A stretch of 27,315 nucleotides of DNA from DATARH01 sp035570495 (lineage in GTDB: Bacteria > Pseudomonadota > Alphaproteobacteria > ATCC43930 > CGMCC-115725). Position 1 is the stretch's first letter, and every line of letters begins with the position of its first letter. The stretch is taken from the NCBI GenBank assembly GCA_035570495.1, contig DATMLO010000168.1:1-27315 (forward strand). The letters are read 5' to 3'. Position numbers and translations under genes: made by a program. The notes under the pieces are model-generated. The model searched no databases, was not told the DNA's origin, and saw nothing but the letters and a program-made list of their open reading frames with translations. This document shows, piece after piece, positions 1-7,309 of the stretch.

Positions 1-384
1 GCGCCCAAGATCCAGGCGGGCGCGCACGGTTTCGCGGTCACCTATGTCCGCAACACGCCGAAGGGCCACGGCGCGGCACTGCACCGCCATCCGACCGAGG
101 AGGTGTTCATCGCGCTGAAAGGGCCCTGGGAGGTGTTCTGGCTCGAAGGCGACAGCGAGCGTGTCGTCACCCTGCAGCCGGGCGACATCGTCAATGTGCC
201 GATCGGCATCTATCGCGGCTTCCGCAACGGCAGCGACGACCCCGAGGCGACGCTGATCGCGGTGGTCGGCGGCCCGGATCCCGGCAAGGTCGACTGGCAT
301 CCCTCGGTCATCGACGCGGCCCGCAAAACCGGGCTGGACGTCGACGATGAAGGGCACCTCATCGTCGAGCAGGCGGCGGAGTAA
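1..384 (+). CDS. Cupin-domain protein, 3' part (5' end outside window)
   Basis: The reading frame is open from base 1 to the TAA at 382-384, giving 127 residues, so the true start lies upstream. An internal GTG at 103 is not the likely start, because the residues before it already form part of the cupin. The sequence has the shape of a small one-domain beta-barrel: a metal-site-like stretch HRHPTEEVFIALKG (residues about 29-42), then the second half with QPGDIVNVPIGIYRGFRN. The histidines and glutamate of the first motif fit the cupin metal-binding motif 1. The substrate cannot be told. It converges on the phosphate transporter gene, with a palindromic repeat between them. Confidence 0.75.
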   Translation, partial: APKIQAGAHGFAVTYVRNTPKGHGAALHRHPTEEVFIALKGPWEVFWLEGDSERVVTLQPGDIVNVPIGIYRGFRNGSDDPEATLIAVVGGPDPGKVDWHPSVIDAARKTGLDVDDEGHLIVEQAAE

Positions 385-391
385 TTTCCTC

Positions 392-470
392 TCGTCGCCC
401 CCGCACAGGCGGGGGCCCAGGGCATCCATTCTGTTGCTTGCTCTGGATTCCCGCCTTCGCGGGAATGACG
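392..470. repeat. Extragenic palindromic repeat between convergent genes, possible bidirectional terminator
   Basis: There are two hairpins in 79 bases. The first is GCCCCCGC (397-404), a four-base loop, and GCGGGGGC (409-416). The second is ATTCCCGC (447-454), loop CTTC, and GCGGGAAT (459-466), a perfect 8-bp stem. The unit fills the gap between two convergent genes, ending three bases before the transporter stop. A related hairpin with the same CTTC loop lies at about 25031-25058. The form resembles the REP/RIME-like elements of high-GC proteobacteria. A terminator role is inference, since no clear T-run follows either hairpin. Confidence 0.6.
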
Positions 471-472
471 AA

Positions 473-2131
473 TTAGGATTCCGCGTCCTGGCGCAGGCGG
501 CTCGGCAGCAGCTCGCCGATGCGGTCGAGCACTGAGTCCGCCGCGGCGGTCAGGTGGCCGTTGATGCGCTTCAGGTCGCGGAGCACATCGAGATGCAGCG
601 CGCTGGTCTCGACGCTTTCGACGCGGCCGGCGCGAATGCGCGCGAAATGCGTCTCGGTCGCCTGAGCTTCCAGGTCGCGGAACACTGCCTCCTCTGCCAG
701 CAGACGGCGCGCGGCGCGCGGGTCCTCGGTCATGAACACCGCCGCCGCGGCACTGACATTGCCGGCGAGCCGCTCAAACATCGTGCGGATTTCAGCCTGC
801 CCCTCGGCCGAGAACGCAAGGCCGCGCTTCAGCCGCTTATTGGCAACCGCGACGAGCCCTTTCACAACGATATCGCCGGCATGTTCCAGGTTGGTCACAA
901 AGCTCAGGATTTCGGACAGTCGGCGATTATCGGCTTCATCCAACGCTTCGGGATCGATGGCTGTGAGGTAAATCTTGATTTCGCGGCATAGCCGGTCGAG
1001 CACGTCATCGATGCCTTTTGTCGCGGCGACCTGCTTACGGTCGCCGCCGAGTGCGTCGAGTGCGTTGCGCAGCATCGTTTCGAGAACATCCGCCATGCGC
1101 AGCGCCTCGCGTGCCGCCCCGGCCAGAGCGATCGCCGGAACCTCGCGCGCGTTTTCGTCGAGATAGAGCGGCATTGCCGGGTCGGTCGGCGCGGCACGCG
1201 CTGGCAGCATCCACCTAAGCAGCTGCCCGAACGGCCCCAGCACCGGCAGGAAGAGAGCTGCGGTGACCAGGTTGAACGCGGTGTGGAAATCGGCCACGGC
1301 GCGCGCGGTATTCGGCTCGAACACCACCATCCACGGCCCGATCCACCGCATTGCCGCCAGCGCGATCACCGCGCCCACCATGCGGTTCAGCAGATTGCCC
1401 ATCGGCAGGCGCTTCGATACCGGGTCACCACCGACGCCGCCCTCGATCAGCGGGTTGAGCGCCGAGCCGAGATTGGCACCGAGCACCAGGGCGAAGGCGC
1501 AGTCGGGCGGCACGACCTGATTGGCGGCGAGCGAGATGATCAGGAGGATCGTCGCGACGCTCGAATGCGCGAGCCAGGTCAGCCCGGCCGCAAGGATCAC
1601 GTCGAGCAACGGTTGGGTCGCGAGCGAGCCCATCAAGAGACGCAGGCTCGGCACATCCTCATAGGGCGTCATCAGCGCCAGCAGCTGGTTGAGCGCGATC
1701 AGCATCAGGCCGAGGCCGATCGCCACCCGTCCGAGATCGCGCGGTCGCGACTGGCCGCCGCGGCGGAACAGCACAACGCCGACCAGGATGAAGAGCGGCG
1801 CCACCCGGCTGATGTCAAACGACAGCAACTGCACGATCAGCGTCGTGCCGATATTGGCGCCGAGCATCACCGCCAGCGCCGGCACCAGATCGACCAACCC
1901 GCCCGCGGCAAAGCTCGCCGCCATCAGCCCGGTCGCGGTACTGCTCTGCAGGACCGCGGTGACGCCAAGCCCGGCCAGGAGCGCGCGGAAGCGGTCACCC
2001 AGCGCCCGGCTGAGCACGCGCCGCAAGTTGGGGCCGAACGCGCGCTGGATGCCGGTTTGCACCATATGCACGCCCCACATGAGGAGCGCGATCGTGCCGG
2101 CCAGATCGACGAGAGTGAGGGTCGCGTTCAT
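473..2131 (-). CDS. Na+/phosphate cotransporter family protein with C-terminal PhoU-like domain
   Basis: The 552-residue inner-membrane protein has the two inverted Na/Pi-cotransporter repeats. Repeat 1 carries QSSTATG (residues 62-68) followed by GANIGTT (91-97). Repeat 2 carries AHSSVAT (188-194) followed by GANLGSA (218-224). A hydrophilic helical tail from about residue 345 to the end resembles PhoU, as in the bacterial NptA/YjbB family, which moves inorganic phosphate with sodium. The start at 2131 is chosen because GGAGG lies seven bases before this ATG; an in-frame extension to 2215 is possible but lacks this support. No pst or pho regulator genes are visible nearby. The direction of transport (uptake or export) cannot be read from sequence. 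Confidence 0.9.
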   Translation of the reverse strand: MNATLTLVDLAGTIALLMWGVHMVQTGIQRAFGPNLRRVLSRALGDRFRALLAGLGVTAVLQSSTATGLMAASFAAGGLVDLVPALAVMLGANIGTTLIVQLLSFDISRVAPLFILVGVVLFRRGGQSRPRDLGRVAIGLGLMLIALNQLLALMTPYEDVPSLRLLMGSLATQPLLDVILAAGLTWLAHSSVATILLIISLAANQVVPPDCAFALVLGANLGSALNPLIEGGVGGDPVSKRLPMGNLLNRMVGAVIALAAMRWIGPWMVVFEPNTARAVADFHTAFNLVTAALFLPVLGPFGQLLRWMLPARAAPTDPAMPLYLDENAREVPAIALAGAAREALRMADVLETMLRNALDALGGDRKQVAATKGIDDVLDRLCREIKIYLTAIDPEALDEADNRRLSEILSFVTNLEHAGDIVVKGLVAVANKRLKRGLAFSAEGQAEIRTMFERLAGNVSAAAAVFMTEDPRAARRLLAEEAVFRDLEAQATETHFARIRAGRVESVETSALHLDVLRDLKRINGHLTAAADSVLDRIGELLPSRLRQDAES

Positions 2132-2185
2132 CGCCGCTCCTCCCTGTTTGATCGTGCGCTGGGCGCCGAAGGTGTACGAACCGGC

Positions 2186-2215
2186 CGAATATCGTGCATT
2201 GGCAGCAAATTTCAA
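2186..2215 (-). promoter_or_regulatory. Possible sigma-70-type promoter for the Na/Pi cotransporter
   Basis: On the minus strand, TTGAAA (2215-2210) is followed after 18 bases by TATTCG (2191-2186), about 55 bases before the ATG at 2131. The -35 is good and the -10 is weak (three of six). Confidence 0.25.
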
Positions 2216-2242
2216 GAAACCCGCAAGCAGCCAATGACTAAA

Positions 2243-2261
2243 CGCCGGACATCCGCCGGCG
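2243..2261 (-). terminator. Hairpin downstream of the small secreted protein gene
   Basis: CGCCGG (2243-2248) and CCGGCG (2256-2261) form a 6-bp GC stem with a 7-base loop, starting 13 bases after the stop at 2275. On the minus strand it is followed by GTTTAG, so only a short T-run. It is a weak intrinsic terminator candidate. Confidence 0.3.
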
Positions 2262-2274
2262 ATACCCGCGATCT

Positions 2275-2616
2275 TTACGGGCTCATCGGCTTTACGACCG
2301 GGTCAGGGTACGGCACCGGCAGGCCGTTCGGGTCGCGGAGCGGCGGACCCGGCCGCCGTCGTGGCACCGCGACGAGATAGATTTTGCCGCTGCTGCAAGA
2401 GACGACATAGGCGTCAAGTCCTTCCCTCGCATAGCGGTCGGCATCGCTGCCGGGAGCCGACTTGAACGAGTCGACCTTGCCGCATGCATAATTCGCGTGC
2501 TCGATCGTGTAGAGCAGTTGCCGCTCCTGCTCGCCCGGCAATGGCGGCATGTCGGCGCGCGCAACGCCGATGACAAAGCAACCGAATACCAACGCTACGA
2601 TCGCGGCCTTGCGCAT
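2275..2616 (-). CDS. Small secreted/periplasmic protein of unknown function (113 aa)
   Basis: I do not recognise the family. The start is ATG at 2616, with GAGGGG about eight bases upstream; a TTG directly before it is less likely. Residues 1-21 look like a signal peptide: MRK, then a hydrophobic stretch, ending in the signal-peptidase-I-like ARA, with cleavage near residue 21. The predicted mature protein has two cysteines (C45 and C74), which could form a disulfide, and a proline-rich C-terminal tail (residues 89-113). It lies downstream of the DNA ligase gene on the same strand, separated by 94 bases and a hairpin, so I do not count it as part of the repair unit. Confidence 0.6.
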   Translation of the reverse strand: MRKAAIVALVFGCFVIGVARADMPPLPGEQERQLLYTIEHANYACGKVDSFKSAPGSDADRYAREGLDAYVVSCSSGKIYLVAVPRRRPGPPLRDPNGLPVPYPDPVVKPMSP

Positions 2617-2676
2617 CAACCATCCCCTCGAACCGCCCCCCGGGGCGCTGGCGACAACTCATCTTGCGCCGCTTTT

Positions 2677-2700
2677 CCTTGCGGGGCCAATCCCGCGAGG
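2677..2700 (-). terminator. Inverted repeat just downstream of the DNA ligase gene
   Basis: CCTTGCGGG (2677-2685) pairs with CCCGCGAGG (2692-2700) with one imperfect position and a 6-base loop. It starts ten bases after the ligase stop. No T-run follows on the minus strand, so it may act as an RNA-stabilising hairpin rather than a classical terminator. Confidence 0.3.
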
Positions 2701-2710
2701 CATTCGAGGA

Positions 2711-4291
2711 TCACGTCACCAGCCGCTCCAGATTTTCCAGCGTGTCGGCTTCGGCGAAGGGCTTGTCCCAGCGAACGCGATGGACGCGCGGGAAACGCAG
2801 CGCCACGCCGGATTTGTGGCGTGTCGAGCGGTGCACGCTGTCAAAGGCGATTTCCAGCACCAGCCCCGGCGCGACTTCGCGCACCGGGCCATGGCGCCTA
2901 ACGGTGTTGTCGCGCACCCATTTGTCCAGGAGACGCAGCTCGTCGTCGGTAAACCCAGAATAGGCCTTGCCGACCGGCACCAACGCGTCCTCGCGCCAGG
3001 CGCCGAAGGTGTAGTCGGAATAGAACGACGAGCGCTTGCCGTGGCCGCGCTGCGCATACATCAGCACGGCGTCGATGGTCAGTGCGCCGCGCTTCCACTT
3101 AAACCACGGGCCTTTTGGCCGGCCGGATAAATAGGGCGAGTCACGGCGCTTTAGCATCAGCCCTTCGATGCCATTGGCGCGGGCATTGTCACGCAGCCCC
3201 TTGAGGTCATCCCAGCTCTTGAACGGTACCAACGGCGACAGATCGAGACGCGAACGCGGCGCGTTGCCGTACCACGCGTCGAGGCGGTGACGCCGCTCGG
3301 CAAGCGGCAACGGACGCAAATCCTCGTCACGGAGCCGTAAGATGTCATAGAGCCGCACCGAAGCCGGAAACTCGGCAAGCATTTTCGGGGTCGGGGTTTT
3401 TCGGTTAAGGCGCTGTTGGAGTTCGTTAAACGACGCCACTTCGCCGTCGCGGATCACCAGCAACTCGCCGTCGAGCGCTATGTCCGCGGGCATGGCCTCC
3501 ACAATGTCGGGGAAGGCCGGGCCGATCTCGTCGCCGGAGCGCGAATAGAGCCGGCGCTCGCCGCCCCGCGACACCAGCTGCACGCGGATACCGTCCCATT
3601 TCCACTCGGCGGCAAAATCGACCGGATCGAGCGCGGCAAGCTCTTCCTCCTCCAAGGGCTGCGCCAGCATCAGCGGCGTGAAATTGGGCATATCGCCGAT
3701 CTGGGGCCGCGCCGCCTTGCCATCGAGCCAAGCAAAAAGCGGCTCATAAGGCGGCGCGAGGCCGTGCCAAATTTCCTCGATCTCCTCGATGCGAATGCCC
3801 GCGCCCTCGGCGAGCGCGGTCTTGGCGAGCCGTGCCGAGACGCCGATACGGAGCGCGCCAGTGACGAGCTTCAACAGCGCCCAGCGTCCGGTCGCGTCGA
3901 GCCGGTCGAGCCATCCCGCGAGATGCGCGCCGACAGCGGCGCGGCTCGCGAGGCGGAGAGTGTCGACGATTTCGGATAGCAATAGCGCACCATCCCCACC
4001 CGTCTCCAAGCTGCGCTCGGGCTCGGGCCAGATCAGCGACACGGTCTCGGCGAGGTCACCGACAAAATCGAGCGACCATTCGAACAGCACCGGATCGACC
4101 CGCGCCATCGCCAGCGCCCGCACCTGTCCGGGCTTGGCCTCGGCAAACACCAGCTCGCCGGTCAGCGCGGCCAGCGCCCAGCCGCGCTCGGGATCGGGCT
4201 GCGCCGCAAAATATTCCCGCATCAGCCGCAATTTACCGTTGCGCGACGGGGTGAAAAGCAGCGCGTCGAGCAGCTCGGCGAAACGGTTCAT
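2711..4291 (-). CDS. ATP-dependent DNA ligase (LigC-like, repair-type)
   Basis: The enzyme seals DNA nicks through a lysyl-AMP intermediate. At 526 residues it matches the usual length of the bacterial ATP-dependent ligases that pair with an MBL-fold exonuclease. An N-terminal helical DNA-binding domain (about 1-200) is followed by the adenylation domain. Motif I is EWKWDGIR with Lys231 as nucleophile, motif III is DGELLV (274-279), motif IV is EGLMLK (376-381) and motif V is WFKWKR (396-401). The C-terminal OB domain runs from about 405 to 526. The start at 4291 (MNRFAELLDALL) matches the family start; the frame extends upstream to 4426 but without family-like residues. Its usual partner, the exonuclease, lies 2 kb upstream on the same strand, separated by two other genes. 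Neither the DEXH helicase nor the phosphoesterase often found with it is in the window. Confidence 0.93.
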   Translation of the reverse strand: MNRFAELLDALLFTPSRNGKLRLMREYFAAQPDPERGWALAALTGELVFAEAKPGQVRALAMARVDPVLFEWSLDFVGDLAETVSLIWPEPERSLETGGDGALLLSEIVDTLRLASRAAVGAHLAGWLDRLDATGRWALLKLVTGALRIGVSARLAKTALAEGAGIRIEEIEEIWHGLAPPYEPLFAWLDGKAARPQIGDMPNFTPLMLAQPLEEEELAALDPVDFAAEWKWDGIRVQLVSRGGERRLYSRSGDEIGPAFPDIVEAMPADIALDGELLVIRDGEVASFNELQQRLNRKTPTPKMLAEFPASVRLYDILRLRDEDLRPLPLAERRHRLDAWYGNAPRSRLDLSPLVPFKSWDDLKGLRDNARANGIEGLMLKRRDSPYLSGRPKGPWFKWKRGALTIDAVLMYAQRGHGKRSSFYSDYTFGAWREDALVPVGKAYSGFTDDELRLLDKWVRDNTVRRHGPVREVAPGLVLEIAFDSVHRSTRHKSGVALRFPRVHRVRWDKPFAEADTLENLERLVT

Positions 4292-4414
4292 GGCACCCGC
4301 GCGACCATCGCTTAGATCGTCGCCGAAGCTTTGGTTCGCCAGGGTGGTCATGCACCCAAGTATAACACCGCAAGAACCGGGCATTACCCGCCAGGTAGTT
4401 GCCCTAAATTGCGC

Positions 4415-4424
4415 GTCGTACGAC
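4415..4424. promoter_or_regulatory. Palindrome GTCGTACGAC upstream of the MFS gene, possible operator
   Basis: A perfect 10-bp palindrome centred 16-17 bases before the ATG at 4436, in the 144-base divergent gap between ligase and transporter. It resembles sites bound by GntR/FCD-type regulators, but no regulator gene is in the window. The operator role is inference. Confidence 0.3.
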
Positions 4425-4435
4425 AAGCTTCTCCA

Positions 4436-5755
4436 ATGACCGATAGCGCCCTACCCCGCAAAACCCCGTCACGGCTGCCGTTTTTCTACGGCTGGCTGCT
4501 GGTGGCCGTTGCGTTCGTGACGATGGCGGTCGGGGTCAACGCGCGTACTGCCTTCTCGCTGCTCTATCCGCCGATCCTCAAGGATTTCGGCTGGGATCGC
4601 GGACTTACCGCCGGAATCTTCTCATTCGGCTTTCTGCTGTCGGCGCTGATCACGCCGTTTGTCGGCCAGCTGATCGACCGGCGCGGGCCCCGCCTTGTCG
4701 TCGAGGCGGGGATCATCACGATGAGCGCGGGGATGTTGCTCGCGACTTTGGCGCGCGAGCCGTGGCAGCTCTACCTGACGCTCGGCGCGATGTGTGGCGG
4801 CGGGGTCAATTGCTTCACCTATGTGGTGCAATCGACCTATCTGCCGCACTGGTTTGTGCGCCGGCGCGGCTTGGCGATCAGCATCGCGTTTTCCGGGGTC
4901 GGCGTAGGGTCGATCATCATCCTGCCCTGGCTGCAATATCTGATCGGCAGCAGCGGCTGGCGCAGCGGCTGCTGGATGCTCGGCATCCTGGTGCTGGCGC
5001 TGTTGGGGCCGCTAAATCTGCTGTTGCGGAACCGGCCCGAGGATATCGGCCTCGAACCCGACGGCGAGCATACGGCGCGGATCGCCGCCAACACACGCAG
5101 CAATATCGTTGATCCCGCCTGGGCGGCGATCGAATGGACGCTCGGCCGGGCGCTCGCGACCCGGCGCTTCTGGTGGCTGGCGCTCGGTTATTTCGGCAGC
5201 CTGTTCGCGTGGTACGCGGTGCAGGTGCACCAGACGAAATACCTGACCGAGATCGGCTTCTCGGCGGCCGACGCGGCCTGGGCGCTGGGTCTCGTCAGCC
5301 TCGTCGCGGTGCCGGGGCAAATCGCGTTGGGCCATCTTTCCGACCGGATCGGGCGCGAGTGGATCTGGGCCATCGGCAATGGCGGGTTCGTGCTGTGCAG
5401 CTTGGCGCTGATCGCCCTGCAAGCCCACCCGACAACGGCGCTGCTCTGGGCGATGGTCATCGCGCAGGGCACGCTCGGCTATAGCCTCACCTCGGTCATG
5501 GGGCCTATCCCGGCGGAGATTTTCGCCGGGAAGCATCAGGGCAGCATTTTCGGTGTGGTGATGCTGTCGGGCATTTTTGGCGGCGCGGCGGGGCCATGGG
5601 TCGCCGGCACGCTGCACGACCTCGTCGGCAGCTACGCGCCGACCTTCTGGATGTGCATCGGCCTCAATATCGTCTCGGCCGCCGCGATCTGGCGCGCGGC
5701 GCCGCGCAAGGTGCGCGCAGTCGCCGGGCGAGTAGCTGCTATTGCGGGTGGATAG
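4436..5755 (+). CDS. MFS transporter, OFA/monocarboxylate-type
   Basis: The 439-residue, twelve-helix inner-membrane carrier starts with FYGWLLVAVAFVTMA and continues with LYPPILKDFGW and GQLIDRRGPR in the loop after helix 2. This is the layout of the oxalate/formate antiporter and monocarboxylate-like branch of MFS, so a small organic acid is the likeliest substrate (inference). The ATG at 4436 gives the family-like N-terminus; no clear ribosome site precedes it, and the in-frame extension to 4331 would run into the ligase promoter region. The gene is on the opposite strand to, and lies between, the ligase and its partner exonuclease. Its last 17 bases overlap the end of the convergent cysteine-motif gene. 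Confidence 0.85.
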   Translation: MTDSALPRKTPSRLPFFYGWLLVAVAFVTMAVGVNARTAFSLLYPPILKDFGWDRGLTAGIFSFGFLLSALITPFVGQLIDRRGPRLVVEAGIITMSAGMLLATLAREPWQLYLTLGAMCGGGVNCFTYVVQSTYLPHWFVRRRGLAISIAFSGVGVGSIIILPWLQYLIGSSGWRSGCWMLGILVLALLGPLNLLLRNRPEDIGLEPDGEHTARIAANTRSNIVDPAWAAIEWTLGRALATRRFWWLALGYFGSLFAWYAVQVHQTKYLTEIGFSAADAAWALGLVSLVAVPGQIALGHLSDRIGREWIWAIGNGGFVLCSLALIALQAHPTTALLWAMVIAQGTLGYSLTSVMGPIPAEIFAGKHQGSIFGVVMLSGIFGGAAGPWVAGTLHDLVGSYAPTFWMCIGLNIVSAAAIWRAAPRKVRAVAGRVAAIAGG

Positions 5756-6284
5756 TACTTGCCAGCCCGTCGGTGCTCTCGAAGACTTTGCGCCAAATTG
5801 GGCTCCACTCGAAACCACGCCATGGCCTTTGCTCTAGAATCTGCTCGAGAAGGGCGTAGATCACCCGCCGCTCCCGCTCATCAAACTTCTCACTGAGGTA
5901 ACTAGCGTTCATCGGTTGTCTGGCGCCTCGCCGGACAATCCTCAGAAGTCGTCCAAATTGGGCCTCTAGTCGCAACCCATCTACCGGAACTTCGTACCGC
6001 CGCACTTCCTCGCGCTGCTTAAATAAGGCCAAGCGATTGTTGAGCTGCCGAAGACACTCTTTCCGAGCCGCCTCAAGCCTTTCTTCTGAATTTATGATGC
6101 TGAGATTCTCCCTGACAAATTTGTCGAGAGTAGAGGGAGCATCGCGATCCCACTTCTGAATCTTCTCGATACGGCGAAGAAGGCGATAGCAGCGAATGCA
6201 GTATCCACGGCCGCCGTATCCATAGTCATCGGGGCCGCCGGTGCAACCTGCGCAGCCCTCCGCCTGATCGGGCCAATTACTCAT
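5739..6284 (-). CDS. Hypothetical protein with CxxC-x(n)-CxxC motif, low GC, coupled to exonuclease gene
   Basis: I do not recognise this 181-residue protein. It starts at the ATG at 6284, ten bases after the exonuclease stop, with a GAGGAG-like ribosome site overlapping that stop, so translation may be coupled. The N-terminus has two cysteine pairs, CAGC and CIRC, separated by 15 residues, as in a small zinc ribbon or knuckle. A basic helical segment follows (RLLRRIEKIQKWDRDA), then charged helices rich in E, R and L, and an aromatic C-terminus (RPWRGFEWSPIWRKVF). No membrane segment is evident. GC is visibly lower than around it (about 49% by hand count over 6001-6120), which suggests acquisition by transfer. 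A nucleic-acid role is only a guess from the zinc-like motif and basic residues. Confidence 0.65.
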   Translation of the reverse strand: MSNWPDQAEGCAGCTGGPDDYGYGGRGYCIRCYRLLRRIEKIQKWDRDAPSTLDKFVRENLSIINSEERLEAARKECLRQLNNRLALFKQREEVRRYEVPVDGLRLEAQFGRLLRIVRRGARQPMNASYLSEKFDERERRVIYALLEQILEQRPWRGFEWSPIWRKVFESTDGLASTIHPQ

Positions 6285-6294
6285 ATTTTGTCGC

Positions 6295-7299
6295 TCACTC
6301 CTCGTCTTCGTAGCCGACAAGCGCCAGCGCTTTGGCCTTAATCCCCTTGCCGGTCGCGTAGTGAACCAGCGCCTCCTCGTTGCCGTGGGTGACCCATATT
6401 TCCGGCGCGCCGACATCGTCGAGGGTTTGGGTGAGCTCGTCCCAACCGGCATGGTCGGAAATGACGAGTGGCAGTTCGACACCGCTCGCCTTGGCGCGCT
6501 GCTTGACGCGCATCCAGCCCGAGGCCATCGCCGTCACCGGGTCCGGCAGACGGCGCGACCAGCGGTCGGCGATGGCGCCCGGCGGCGCCAGCACGATCTT
6601 GCCGGCGAGATCGGCCTTCGACGCACCGGTCGCAGGCAGCAGGGGGCCGAGCGCAACGCCGAAACTTTCGTATAGCTCGCAGAGACCGATCAGCGCTCCA
6701 TGCAGATAGATCGGCGCGTCGTAACCGGCCTCACGCAGCAAGGCGATGACCCGCTGACATTTCCCGAGCGCGTAGACGCCGACCAGATGGCAGCGCTCGG
6801 GAAACAACGATGCCGAATGGAGCAGCCGGGCAATCTCGTCCCGATCCGGCGGATGACGAAAGACCGGAAGGCCGAAGGTCGCCTCGGTGATGAAGACATC
6901 GCAGCGTTGCAGCTCGAACGGCGGGCAGGTCGGGTCGCGGCGGCGCTTGTAGTCGCCAGAGACGACGACCCGGCTCCCCTTGTATTCGAGCACCACCTGC
7001 GCGCTGCCGAGGATATGCCCCGCCGGCATCAGCGTCACCCCCACGTCGGCGGCCATGATCCGCTCGCCGTAGCCGATCGCCAGTTTTCCGGCGCCGTCCT
7101 CACCGTAACGCTGACGCATGATCGCGAGGGTTTCCCGTGTCACTAGCGTGCGGCGGTGGCCCGGCCGGGCGTGATCGCTGTGGCCGTGCGTGATGACGGC
7201 CCAGTCGACCGGCCGCACCGGGTCGATGAAGAAATCGCCCGGCTCGCAATAAAGCCCGCTCGGGGTGACGCGAAGCCAGGTTTCGGGGTGCGGCGGCAT
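6295..7299 (-). CDS. Ligase-associated DNA exonuclease, metallo-beta-lactamase fold
   Basis: The 334-residue protein belongs to the MBL/beta-CASP-like nucleases encoded beside bacterial ATP-dependent ligases; they process DNA ends before sealing. The start reads WLRVTPSGLYCEPGDFFIDP, then the metal-binding motif HGHSDH (residues 38-43). Further metal ligands fit PAGHILGSAQ (His95) and GDYKRRRDP (Asp116). The C-terminal part has SDHAGWDEL and VTHGNEEAL, as expected for the family. No ribosome site is seen before the ATG at 7299, but the gene lies ten bases after the stop of an upstream MFS gene on the same strand, so read-through transcription is likely. Its ligase partner is not next to it. 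Confidence 0.9.
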   Translation of the reverse strand: MPPHPETWLRVTPSGLYCEPGDFFIDPVRPVDWAVITHGHSDHARPGHRRTLVTRETLAIMRQRYGEDGAGKLAIGYGERIMAADVGVTLMPAGHILGSAQVVLEYKGSRVVVSGDYKRRRDPTCPPFELQRCDVFITEATFGLPVFRHPPDRDEIARLLHSASLFPERCHLVGVYALGKCQRVIALLREAGYDAPIYLHGALIGLCELYESFGVALGPLLPATGASKADLAGKIVLAPPGAIADRWSRRLPDPVTAMASGWMRVKQRAKASGVELPLVISDHAGWDELTQTLDDVGAPEIWVTHGNEEALVHYATGKGIKAKALALVGYEDEE

Positions 7300-7309
7300 G
7301 CCGTTGAAT

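Noticed and set aside
392..470. CRISPR repeat possibility for the hairpin pair
   Set aside because: Two different hairpins without equal-length spacers or further repeats, and no cas genes; it fits an extragenic palindrome instead.
1283..2380. 365-codon plus-strand frame opposite the Na/Pi cotransporter
   Set aside because: Histidine/arginine-rich antisense shadow; no family features.
4292..6294. Mobile element carrying the MFS and CxxC genes
   Set aside because: No transposase, integrase, terminal inverted repeats or target duplication can be seen at the edges, so only insertion by an unknown route is proposed.
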